Shown: one piece after another, positions 14,205 through 20,671 of the stretch
Layout: each line of letters begins with the position of its first letter
Numbering within the stretch: position 1 is the first letter of the stretch
Source of the DNA: Planctomycetota bacterium
GTDB lineage: Bacteria; Planctomycetota; Phycisphaerae; Sedimentisphaerales; UBA12454
Length of the DNA stretch: 20,732 bases
Reading direction: 5' to 3'
Assembly (NCBI GenBank): GCA_018828825.1
Contig: JAHJUV010000037.1
Span: 1-20,732, forward strand
Position numbers and translations under genes: made by a program
The notes under the pieces: generated by a model
Told to the model about the DNA's origin: nothing
The model's database searches: none
Seen by the model: the letters and a program-made list of their open reading frames with translations, nothing else

Positions 14205-14218
14205 AATTTACCAGTTTG

Positions 14219-15187
14219 TCACCTGTCTTTGTGCATGACATAAAGTGTCAGCGCTATGAGCTGAAGCGTTATCGCAAAGCCGATAGCCGTGAAGGCGGCG
14301 TTATCTTTTCCCGTGGGAGACAATTTATACCATATCGCCACGACGAGACAGAACAGCACGAGAACCTGCAGGACGCCTGCGAAGAGCTTCATAGCGGAAA
14401 ATTCAGTAAACTGCTGGCTTCTATGATGGCTTTTAAGCAGGAATTTGATTTCCTCGAGCAGTTGTTCGGTTCTGCCGGGTTCAGAAATAGGCTGATTGAC
14501 AGTTTTTGTTTCCTGCGGCTGTTCGGTCGGTATTTCTTCGTCCTCTATTTGCGGTATTTCCTGCGGCTGTGGCTGCTCGGACTCGATTTTCGGGGCTTCC
14601 TGCTGTGGCGGGGGAGCGGGCTTTCGGGTAAGTTCTCTTTTAACGACGTTGACAGCTTCCCTCAGATTTATTGCCTCAAAATCCGGGTCGGGGTCATCCT
14701 GATTTTTTACAGGTGGTTTAATATTTGATTTTATAAGGATGGTTCTGCATCCTGCGGTTTTTCCTGCGGCGACGTCGATGTAAGCGTTGCCAATCATCCA
14801 GGACTGGGCGAGATTAATTTTCATTTCCTTTGCGGCGGCAAGAAGCATTCCGGGTTTTGGTTTTCGCCAATCGCTGTCTTTGCGGTATTTGCCAATCGCG
14901 CCGTCGGGAAGATAAAGGCAGTAGTATATTCTGTCCAGATAGGCGTTGTGCTCTGCAAGAAGTTGTTTGAGTCTTTCGTGTATCTGCGAAAGTGTCTGCT
15001 CGGTAAAAAGGCCGCGGGCGATGCCGGACTGGTTGGAGACAACGATGAGCTTGTAGCCCATTTTCCGCAACTCTACGAGTGCCTGGGCGGCGGCAGGGAC
15101 GAGCTTGACCTGCTCGGCACTGTTTATGTAGCCGGTATCTTCGATAATTGTGTCGTCTCTGTCTAAAAATATCGCTTTGTCAGGCAT
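14219..15187 (-). CDS. gmhB: Heptose-bisphosphate phosphatase (GmhB-like) with C-terminal membrane anchor
   Basis: A HAD-family phosphatase that removes the C7 phosphate in ADP-heptose synthesis. The HAD core is residues 1-153: AIFLDRDDTI (5-14; Asp9 nucleophile, Asp11 acid/base), VVSNQSGIARG (49-59), WRKPKPGML (107-115) and MIGNAYIDVAAG (131-142). The Cys-His zinc loop of E. coli GmhB is absent, and the usual GD of motif IV is GN (Asn134). Residues 155-245 are a Pro/Gln/Glu-rich linker, followed by two membrane helices (about 267-287 and 299-317). Total 322 residues against about 180-190 for ordinary GmhB. ATG 15187 is chosen over the upstream TTG 15205 because AGGA stands eight bases before it and it begins exactly at the HAD strand. 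The gmhA stop is 10 bases upstream. Confidence 0.88.
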   Translation of the reverse strand: MPDKAIFLDRDDTIIEDTGYINSAEQVKLVPAAAQALVELRKMGYKLIVVSNQSGIARGLFTEQTLSQIHERLKQLLAEHNAYLDRIYYCLYLPDGAIGKYRKDSDWRKPKPGMLLAAAKEMKINLAQSWMIGNAYIDVAAGKTAGCRTILIKSNIKPPVKNQDDPDPDFEAINLREAVNVVKRELTRKPAPPPQQEAPKIESEQPQPQEIPQIEDEEIPTEQPQETKTVNQPISEPGRTEQLLEEIKFLLKSHHRSQQFTEFSAMKLFAGVLQVLVLFCLVVAIWYKLSPTGKDNAAFTAIGFAITLQLIALTLYVMHKDR

Positions 15188-15197
15188 AATTTGTTTC

Positions 15198-15788
15198 CTA
15201 TGCAAAATGTCCTTCGACCAGACCGCAGATTATATGATAAGCGATTTGATGTATCTCCTGTATAGCAAAGGTTTTATCCGCTTCGGCACAGAGGCATACA
15301 TCCGCGATTTTTTCGAGAATGCTGTTTTTTCTGCCGGTAAATGCGATAACCTTTACGCCGCGTTTTTTTGCGAGCTTGGCTGCCTTTATGATATTCGGGC
15401 TGCTGCCGCTTGTAGATAACGCCCAAAGGCAATCTTGTTTTTTAACGAGCCCTTCGACCTGTTTTACAAAAATATCGTCAAAGCCATAATCATTGGCGAT
15501 GGAAGTTATAACTGAACTGTCCGTAGAAAGAGCGATTGCAGGCAGCGATTTTCTGTTCTTCAGAAATCTGCCGATAAATTCTCCTGCGATATGCTGAGCG
15601 TCGGCAGCCGAGCCGCCGTTGCCGCAGATATACAGTGTTCCGCCTTTTTCAATGCTCTTGATAATCGTTTTGGCGATGTTCTCAACAATTCCGATGCCAT
15701 CCGCTTCGAGACTGTCGAGCATTTTTCTGTGCATCGCGATTGTTTTAACTATTTGTTTTTTCATCCCGTTAGAAATTCTCTTTTTCAT
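15198..15788 (-). CDS. gmhA: Sedoheptulose 7-phosphate isomerase
   Basis: A 196-residue SIS-domain isomerase that converts sedoheptulose 7-phosphate to D-glycero-D-manno-heptose 7-phosphate, the first step to ADP-heptose. The family motifs are clear: ICGNGGSAADAQHIAGEF (55-72), ALSTDSSVITSIANDYGFDDIF (83-104), ALSTSGSSPNIIKAA (119-133), VIAFTGRKNS (143-152) and the C-terminal catalytic AIQEIHQIAYHIICGLVE. Two starts are possible: ATG 15788, with AAGAG six bases ahead, or ATG 15764, which follows the arm TTTCTAACGGG exactly as in the two sister junctions. The peptide ISNG between them is encoded by the repeat arm. The shorter form (188 residues) fits the family better. Confidence 0.93.
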   Translation of the reverse strand: MKKRISNGMKKQIVKTIAMHRKMLDSLEADGIGIVENIAKTIIKSIEKGGTLYICGNGGSAADAQHIAGEFIGRFLKNRKSLPAIALSTDSSVITSIANDYGFDDIFVKQVEGLVKKQDCLWALSTSGSSPNIIKAAKLAKKRGVKVIAFTGRKNSILEKIADVCLCAEADKTFAIQEIHQIAYHIICGLVEGHFA

Positions 15789-15869
15789 AGCAAACTCTTA
15801 AGTTTTTGTTATTGAGTCCCGTTAGCCCCATTAGAAATCCGTTCTTCCATTTGTAATTTCTAACGGGAT
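15763..15869. repeat. Intercistronic inverted repeat, copy 2
   Basis: ATCCCGTTAGAAATT (15763-15777) and AATTTCTAACGGGAT (15855-15869) are perfect 15-bp complements with 77 bases between; a degenerate extra arm sits at 15816-15838 (CCCGTTAG then ATTAGAAAT). On the minus-strand mRNA the element begins at the base after the hldE stop codon, and its 3' arm ends in the AT of the internal gmhA ATG 15764. Confidence 0.95.
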
Positions 15870-17357
15870 TCATTTTTTGTTCTTTTTCAAAGATTCCATT
15901 TTCTCTATAGTATTAGTGGAGCTTTTTCCTTCAACCAGCGGGGCGAGCACGACTTTGCCGCCGGCCGCCTCGACAAATTCTCTGCCGACGACGCCTTTTT
16001 GGGCCCAATCCTGACCTTTGACAAGGACATCGGGCTTTACTTTTTTGATTGTCTCAAGTGGGTCTGGCTCATCGAAAATTACGATGTAGTCAACGGTTTC
16101 AAGGGCGGAAAGAACCGCTGCCCTGTCGAGCTGGTTATTAACAGGCCTGTCAGGGCCTTTTATCGTTTTAACACTCTTGTCGCTGTTAAGACCAAGCACG
16201 ACGATATCTCCCTGTTTTTTACAGAAGCTAAGAAATTCTATATGTCCCCTGTGCAGAACATCGAAACAGCCGTTGGTGAAGACGGTTTTCTGCTTATGGC
16301 CTTTGTGCCACTTAAGCTGACCTGTAAGCTGGTCGAGGCTTTTGATTTTAGAGCCGCTTTTTTGCTTTCGGCTCATCAGTTCATTTACTATTTCCTCGAT
16401 GGAGACTGTCGCGGTGCCGAATTTTTCGACTTCAATACCGCCTGCAACGTTGGAAATTTGGACAGCCGTTTCATAATCTACACCTGCCGCCAGTGCAGCT
16501 GCGAGCGAGGCAAGGACCACATCGCCTGCACCGCTGATGTCATAGACTTTTCTGATTATTGTCGGGATGTGCAGTTCGACGGATTTTGTTTTCAGGTACG
16601 CGCCTTCTTTGTCGAGAGTTATTATCACAGCGTCAAGATTGAGTTTTTTAATGAGAATTGCCGCGGCTTTAGCGGCATCGTCGACTGCTTTAATATTAAT
16701 TCCTGAAGCTATGGAGGCTTCAAGACGGTTTGGCGTGATTGCCGAGGCGCCCGTATATTTTGCGAAGTCCGCTTTCGGAGCAGGGTCAATCAAAATCTTT
16801 TTCCCAGCCGATTTGGCAAGCTTAATCAATGATTCGCAAAAACTTTTTTCGAACAGTCCTTTATTGTAATCCTGAAGGCAGACGATGTCCGCTTGCGAGA
16901 GTTTCTTTTTGTACAGGTCGAGGAGTTTCTGATAATGCTTATCGTCCAAAGGCTCGTCTTTTTCCTCATCTACTCTCAGCAATTGCTGAGGATGAATATG
17001 CTGGGCAAGGCCGACGAATCTTTGTTTTGTTATTGTGGGTCTGTCCGCGATTTCAGCAAGGCCGGAAGTGTCTGCGCCGCTGCCTTTAAGCAGCATTTTA
17101 AGAGTTTTGGCGTTTATATCTTTTCCAACCGTTCCGAGGCAAATCGTTTTTGCTCCGAGCGCGGCAAGGTCTGCCGCTACGGAAGCCGCTCCGCCGGGGC
17201 GGCATTCTCTACTGACAACTTTCAGAACAGGCACAGGCGCTTCAGGGCTGATTCTCAGTGCATCACCATAAACGTAAACATCGAGCAGGAAATCTCCCGC
17301 CAGCAGCACTTTTGGCGAGCCGAGGTTTTGAACAATATTTATCAGTTCGTCATACAT
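15870..17357 (-). CDS. hldE: Bifunctional heptose 7-phosphate kinase / heptose 1-phosphate adenylyltransferase
   Basis: A 495-residue two-domain enzyme that makes the 1,7-bisphosphate and later joins heptose 1-phosphate to AMP, the two ATP-using steps of the ADP-heptose pathway. The kinase domain (1-325) is of the ribokinase/PfkB family: RPGGAASVAADLAALGA (53-69), SAITPNRLEA, and ISGAGDVVLASLAAALAAG (274-292) with catalytic Asp279. The nucleotidyltransferase domain (about 355-490) starts TVFTNGCFDVLHRGHIEFL, with the GxFDxxHxGH motif at 363-372, and has a late VEGKSSTNTIEKM (475-487) equivalent to the ISTT motif. Length is normal (E. coli 477). The start ATG directly follows the 3' arm of inverted repeat copy 3. 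Confidence 0.97.
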   Translation of the reverse strand: MYDELINIVQNLGSPKVLLAGDFLLDVYVYGDALRISPEAPVPVLKVVSRECRPGGAASVAADLAALGAKTICLGTVGKDINAKTLKMLLKGSGADTSGLAEIADRPTITKQRFVGLAQHIHPQQLLRVDEEKDEPLDDKHYQKLLDLYKKKLSQADIVCLQDYNKGLFEKSFCESLIKLAKSAGKKILIDPAPKADFAKYTGASAITPNRLEASIASGINIKAVDDAAKAAAILIKKLNLDAVIITLDKEGAYLKTKSVELHIPTIIRKVYDISGAGDVVLASLAAALAAGVDYETAVQISNVAGGIEVEKFGTATVSIEEIVNELMSRKQKSGSKIKSLDQLTGQLKWHKGHKQKTVFTNGCFDVLHRGHIEFLSFCKKQGDIVVLGLNSDKSVKTIKGPDRPVNNQLDRAAVLSALETVDYIVIFDEPDPLETIKKVKPDVLVKGQDWAQKGVVGREFVEAAGGKVVLAPLVEGKSSTNTIEKMESLKKNKK

Positions 17358-17462
17358 CCCGTTAGAAATCCTTTTTCCATTATATAGTTTTTATCGTTTA
17401 ATTTTTAAAAAGATTTATCCCGTTAAGAAACTTCTTTTAAATTTCATGATTTCTAACGGGAT
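17356..17462. repeat. Intercistronic inverted repeat, copy 3
   Basis: ATCCCGTTAGAAATC (17356-17370) and GATTTCTAACGGGAT (17448-17462) are perfect 15-bp complements with 77 bases between. A third arm with one extra base is at 17417-17430 (ATCCCGTTAAGAAA), allowing a shorter alternative hairpin. On the minus-strand mRNA the 5' arm encodes the last lpxK codons and its TAG stop; the 3' arm ends in the AT of the hldE ATG. Confidence 0.96.
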
Positions 17463-18646
17463 ACATATTTTTCAATAGCCTTATCTACGAGAGAAATAAT
17501 TTTTTCCTGTCCATCGATAAACTCAAGTTCTATCATCAGGGCGGCAAACGGTATTTCAAATTTGTCGATACACAAAAGAGCAGTTTTCATCCAGTCCTTG
17601 TGCGTTGTCAGGACAAGCTGAGCCTGTTTATATTTGGCATCTTCATAAATAGCCGCGATATCAGATTCAGTATATTTATGGTGGTCATTATATACTTTTG
17701 TGCCGACAATGTTAAGAGCCATATCTGAGAGGGTCTGAAAAAAGGCGTCCGGGTTTCCGATGCCGCAAAACGCGTAAATTTTCCTGCCGGCAAGCTTATT
17801 TAGAGGTATTCGCTTGTCTTTTATCAGTTTTATGCCCATCGGTTTATGAACCGCTGCGGCAAAGACAATATCAGGGTTAATCTTTGATATTCTTTCCTTG
17901 ATTTCGCTTATTTTTTCCCCCTCTCTTGCTTCGCCCGCCGCCCCGCTCTTGCCGCTGCGACTCACGTCGCAAGACGTGGCAGCAGGTCGCCCCACCGTTT
18001 TGCTTCGCAAATCGAAGCAGTGGGGCGGGGGCTGGCAAGAAGCAGAGGGGGTCTGATTGATTCGTGTTATCACAACCGCATCGGCCCTTTTCAGCGAGCC
18101 GAGAGGTTCTCTCAGCAGGCCCGCGGGCAGAAGTTTTTCATAACCGAAAGGCTCGGTCGCGTCGATGGCGACGATATTGACATCTCTGGCCAGTTTCCTG
18201 TGCTGAAAGCCGTCGTCCATAATCAAAAGTTTGGCATTGTGCTGACTTATCGCTTTTTCAGCGCCTGCTATTCTGTCAGGATTGACTATGACTTTTGCCT
18301 GCGGTGCAGCCTTTGCAAGCATTGCGGGCTCATCGGCAAAAGCGGAGTTTTTAACTCTATAGCCTCTCGTAAGCACAGCGGTTTTGATGTTTTTGGTGGC
18401 AAAGTAATTGCACAGCCAGGCGACCAGAGGCGTTTTGCCTGTTCCGCCGGTGGTGATGTTTCCGATACTTATCACGGCGGCAGGGACCTTTACAGTTTTC
18501 AGGATTGATTTGTTATAGAGAATGTTCCGTAAAGCGACCGCGAAGCGATAAAAAAGAGAAACTGCAAACAAAACCCAGCTCAATAACCTATAGCCTAAAG
18601 GCTGGTTTTTTGACGTAACCAATTTTCTCCAGAAAATGGTCTTCAA
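17453..18646 (-). CDS. lpxK: Tetraacyldisaccharide 4'-kinase with an inserted palindromic segment
   Basis: A 397-residue LpxK, which phosphorylates the 4' position of the lipid A precursor at the inner membrane. It has an N-terminal membrane helix (about 21-41), then VISIGNITTGGTGKTPLVAWL (58-78) with the Walker A loop GGTGKTP (67-73), VLTRGYR (91-97), LIMDDGFQHRKLARD (141-155), LLPAGLLREPL (172-182), RADAVVITR (187-195) and a late KVYNDHHKYTESDI (317-330). Residues about 199-244 (SASCQPPPHCFDLRSK...) are foreign to the family and come from the GC-rich palindromic insertion at 17917-18051; without them the length is normal (about 350). The start is TTG 18646, kept because FWRKL is the usual LpxK opening. 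The C-terminal VSR and the stop codon come from inverted repeat copy 3. Confidence 0.93.
   Translation of the reverse strand: MKTIFWRKLVTSKNQPLGYRLLSWVLFAVSLFYRFAVALRNILYNKSILKTVKVPAAVISIGNITTGGTGKTPLVAWLCNYFATKNIKTAVLTRGYRVKNSAFADEPAMLAKAAPQAKVIVNPDRIAGAEKAISQHNAKLLIMDDGFQHRKLARDVNIVAIDATEPFGYEKLLPAGLLREPLGSLKRADAVVITRINQTPSASCQPPPHCFDLRSKTVGRPAATSCDVSRSGKSGAAGEAREGEKISEIKERISKINPDIVFAAAVHKPMGIKLIKDKRIPLNKLAGRKIYAFCGIGNPDAFFQTLSDMALNIVGTKVYNDHHKYTESDIAAIYEDAKYKQAQLVLTTHKDWMKTALLCIDKFEIPFAALMIELEFIDGQEKIISLVDKAIEKYVSR
17917..18051. repeat. 135-bp GC-rich palindromic insertion inside lpxK
   Basis: It is bounded by CCCCCTCT (17917-17924) and AGAGGGGG (18044-18051). Inside are a long hairpin CGCCCCAC (17988-17995) / GTGGGGCG (18020-18027) enclosing TGCTTCG/CGAAGCA (18001-18007, 18013-18019), and a second hairpin around GCGAC-TCAC-GTCGC (17957-17970). 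It is far more GC-rich than its surroundings and exactly 45 codons long, so lpxK stays open. Confidence 0.8.
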
Positions 18647-18648
18647 TC

Positions 18649-18675
18649 TTAAATCTTCAATCTTAAATCTTAATT
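18649..18675. repeat. Short direct repeat at the icd-lpxK junction
   Basis: On the minus strand AAGATTTAAGATTG occurs twice in tandem. The first copy contains the icd stop codon and the second leads into the TTG start of lpxK. No clear ribosome binding site is present here. Confidence 0.7.
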
Positions 18676-19742
18676 TTTTTTATGATGGCGTCGGCCATCT
18701 GGCTCGTTCCGACAGCGGTTGGGTCGTTCCTGTCGGCTTTCATATCATAAGTTACATCTTTGCCCTGTGCTATTATGGCAGCGACGGCGTTTTCGAGTTT
18801 TTTGGCTTCAGCCATTTTACCCAGATGCTGCAGCAGCAAAACGCCGGATAGAATTAAAGCGCACGGATTGACTTTGTTCTGGCCCGTGTATTTCGGCGCG
18901 CTGCCGTGCGTTGCTTCGAAGATTGCGCCTTTATCGCCGATATTTGCTCCCGGCGCAACGCCCAGTCCGCCGACAAGGCCGGCGCAAAGGTCGCTGAGAA
19001 TATCGCCGTAAAGATTCGGCAGAACAAGCACATCATAAAGCTCTGGTTTTTGGATAAGCTGCATACACATATTGTCAACAATACGGTCCTCAAATTCGAT
19101 ATCGGAATAATTTTTCGCGATTTCTCTGCTTGTCTCAAGCCACAGACCATCGGTATATTTCATAATGTTTGCTTTGTGGACGGATGTAACTTTTTTTCTG
19201 CCGTATTTTCTTGCGTATTCGAAAGCGAATCGGACTATTTTTTCGGTTGCCTTTACCGAAATGGGTTTAATGCTTATCCCGGAATCGTTGCCGATTTTTC
19301 TTTTGCTGTGCTTGTTAATCCAGTTAATAAGCTCTGTTGTATCGTCTTTTCCTTTTTCAAATTCGATACCTGCGTAGAGGTCTTCGGTATTTTCGCGGAC
19401 GATGACAAGGTCAATGTCGCTATATCTGCTTCTGACACCTTTGTAGCTTTTGCACGGCCGCAGACAGGCGTAAAGTTCCAGTTCCTGACGCAGAAAAACG
19501 TTTATACTTCTAAAACCCGTGCCGACCGGCGTGGTTATTGGGGCTTTTAAGCCGACGCCGTTTTTCTTTATAGAGTCGATAGTTGCCTGCGGCAGCGGGT
19601 TGCCGGTTTTGGCCATAACGTCAACGCCGGCCTCGGCCAGTTCCCATTCGATGCCGGGGTTGGTTGCGTCAACACATCTTCTGGCCGCATCAGCAATCTC
19701 CGGCCCTATACCATCGCCGGTAATTAAAGTAACTGTAATCAT
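18663..19742 (-). CDS. icd: Isocitrate dehydrogenase, NAD(P)-dependent
   Basis: A 359-residue member of the isocitrate/isopropylmalate dehydrogenase family that makes 2-oxoglutarate from isocitrate. It starts ITVTLITGDGIGPEI. Substrate residues are Ser79, Asn81, Arg85 and Arg95 in FRSINVFLRQELELYACLRP; IVRENTEDLYAGIE (114-127), Lys190 and the metal ligands Asp247/Asp251 in LYGDILSDL are present. The length matches the short (about 335-360) form usually linked to NAD. However, the cofactor loop reads HGSAPKYTGQNKVNP with Lys284-Tyr285, and Tyr332 is in TYD, as in NADP enzymes, while the Arg that completes the NADP site is Ala. Cofactor choice is therefore open. GGAGA stands eight bases before the ATG. 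The gap to lpxK is 16 bases, so icd probably heads the LPS transcript. Confidence 0.93.
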   Translation of the reverse strand: MITVTLITGDGIGPEIADAARRCVDATNPGIEWELAEAGVDVMAKTGNPLPQATIDSIKKNGVGLKAPITTPVGTGFRSINVFLRQELELYACLRPCKSYKGVRSRYSDIDLVIVRENTEDLYAGIEFEKGKDDTTELINWINKHSKRKIGNDSGISIKPISVKATEKIVRFAFEYARKYGRKKVTSVHKANIMKYTDGLWLETSREIAKNYSDIEFEDRIVDNMCMQLIQKPELYDVLVLPNLYGDILSDLCAGLVGGLGVAPGANIGDKGAIFEATHGSAPKYTGQNKVNPCALILSGVLLLQHLGKMAEAKKLENAVAAIIAQGKDVTYDMKADRNDPTAVGTSQMADAIIKKIKI

Positions 19743-19777
19743 TTAACAAATCTCCGGAATTAAATTAGAAAAGCAAT

Positions 19778-19806
19778 ATGCTAAGACAAATGAGAGGTGT
19801 TGTCAA
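19778..19806 (-). promoter_or_regulatory. Sigma-70 promoter for icd and the LPS operon
   Basis: On the minus strand TTGACA (19806-19801), a 17-base spacer and TAGCAT (19783-19778). Predicted start near 19771, giving a leader of about 30 nt. It is the only good promoter seen upstream of the eight minus-strand genes. Confidence 0.7.
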
Positions 19807-19823
19807 TAAAGACTTTAGGTGCG

Positions 19824-19866
19824 ATCTACCATAGGGTGCATCTGTAGTTTGTAGGTAGATTTTTTA
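19824..19866. repeat. Likely end of the insertion sequence
   Basis: ATCTACC (19824-19830) and GGTAGAT (19854-19860) are complementary, lie just beyond the transposase stop codon and on the plus strand are followed by six T. This probably marks the right end of the truncated insertion sequence; the exact boundary, perhaps near 19818, is not certain. Confidence 0.4.
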
Positions 19867-20298
19867 GGCTGCCAAGGGTTTTTTCTGCCATAATTGTTCC
19901 CATCTATCATTCAGCCAAGTAACCCGCAAAGCTAATGTTGCTGAGGAACCTGTTCTGCTCCATGTCATGCCGGATTGTTTTAGTCGTTTGCCAACCACAT
20001 TTTTGCATGCCCCTTCGACCGCACCTGAGCCTATATCGCAACCTTTTTCACGAAACAGATCGTAACGCATTTGTTCTTCATTAGTCGAAATATACCGAAT
20101 CAACGTATCAATTGCCTCTCTTTTGACAGCCCGATATTGCTTACGCTGCTCTTTCAGATTATCAAGCAGCTTTTTCGTCCAGCCATCCCATAACAAATCC
20201 AAATGTTTTTTAACCCACTCTTCAGTTGCCTTTGTGCCTTCGCCGAGTGGAGTGGGCGTTATTGCCGTAACGTCGATGTACTTTGCTCTTTGAGAGGT
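19864..20298 (-). pseudogene. 5'-truncated ISKra4-family transposase
   Basis: About 145 residues of the C-terminal part of an ISKra4-type transposase. The diagnostic block CDIGSGAVEGACKNVVGKRL (with KQSGMTWSRTG after it) and VTWLNDRWEQLW are near the C-terminus; upstream is the helical region LLWDGWTKKLLDNLKEQRKQ. Full-length family members have roughly 350-450 residues, so the catalytic N-terminal half is missing. The reading frame is open back to ATG 20337, but the residues before about 20298 are encoded by the palindromic element at 20299-20375 and are not transposase. The gene cannot be active. It lies upstream of the icd promoter on the same strand. Confidence 0.85.
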
Positions 20299-20375
20299 GC
20301 CGAGCCCCGTTAGAGACAGACCGTCGCTGGCGGTCATCAGGCAACTTTGTTGCCTTGTCTCTAACAGGGCTCGGC
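20299..20375. repeat. 77-bp fully palindromic element with 20-bp arms
   Basis: Outer arms GCCGAGCCCCGTTAGAGACA (20299-20318) and TGTCTCTAACAGGGCTCGGC (20356-20375) pair over 20 bases with one mismatch, which becomes a U-G pair in minus-strand RNA. Inside are two hairpins: GACCG/CGGTC (20319-20335) and AGGCAAC-TTT-GTTGCCT (20339-20355), separated by three bases. The whole element folds as a three-way junction. It lies exactly between the truncated transposase and the stub upstream. Confidence 0.93.
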
Positions 20376-20459
20376 GGCAAGGTCAGCGATGGATTTTGCG
20401 TTCAGTTCGGCGGATTCGGCAATCTGCCAGTCTTTCATCTTTCTGGGGTCAAATTTCAT
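20361..20459 (-). pseudogene. 5' stub, probably of formate-tetrahydrofolate ligase
   Basis: A 32-codon frame with a very good ribosome binding site (AGAAGG before GCGGGATG). It reads MKFDPRKMKDWQIAESAELN then AKSIADLAAEPC-stop. The first 30 residues resemble the N-terminus of some formate-tetrahydrofolate ligases (M-x-x-DP-x-K...W-x-IA-x-x-AE...), an enzyme of about 560-600 residues. The last residues and the stop are encoded by the palindromic element. If the identification is right, the gene was cut after about 30 codons by the event that brought in the element or the insertion sequence. Identification is from memory and is moderate at best. Confidence 0.45.
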
Positions 20460-20460
20460 C

Positions 20461-20515
20461 CCGCACCTTCTTTTTTATTCATCCCTGCACCTGATTGAAT
20501 ATTTAGAAGGTGTGG
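20461..20515 (-). promoter_or_regulatory. Hairpin that contains the ribosome binding site of the stub
   Basis: CCGCACCTTCT (20461-20471) and AGAAGGTGTGG (20505-20515) pair over 11 bases with one G-U. On minus-strand RNA the 3' arm contains the ribosome binding site and ends next to the ATG at 20459, so it would hide the start site. A near-copy of the start context (AGGTGCAGGGATGAA) lies in the loop. Confidence 0.5.
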
Positions 20516-20671
20516 GATTTATCATATACCCTTAAATTGGCAAATAAGGGGGGTTGAATTATGGGTTTTCCGCAATTTTAGTCCAAAAACAGGCAAATAG
20601 CGGTAAAAACAGGTATGTTTTGAGTTAATTTGCTATTTTGGAGGTATAAATTCGGTTTTTTTATCAGGTTA

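Noticed and set aside
17957..18027. A small RNA gene or terminator inside lpxK
   Set aside because: The hairpins are strong but no T-run follows on either strand and the reading frame is intact; a palindromic insertion explains it better.
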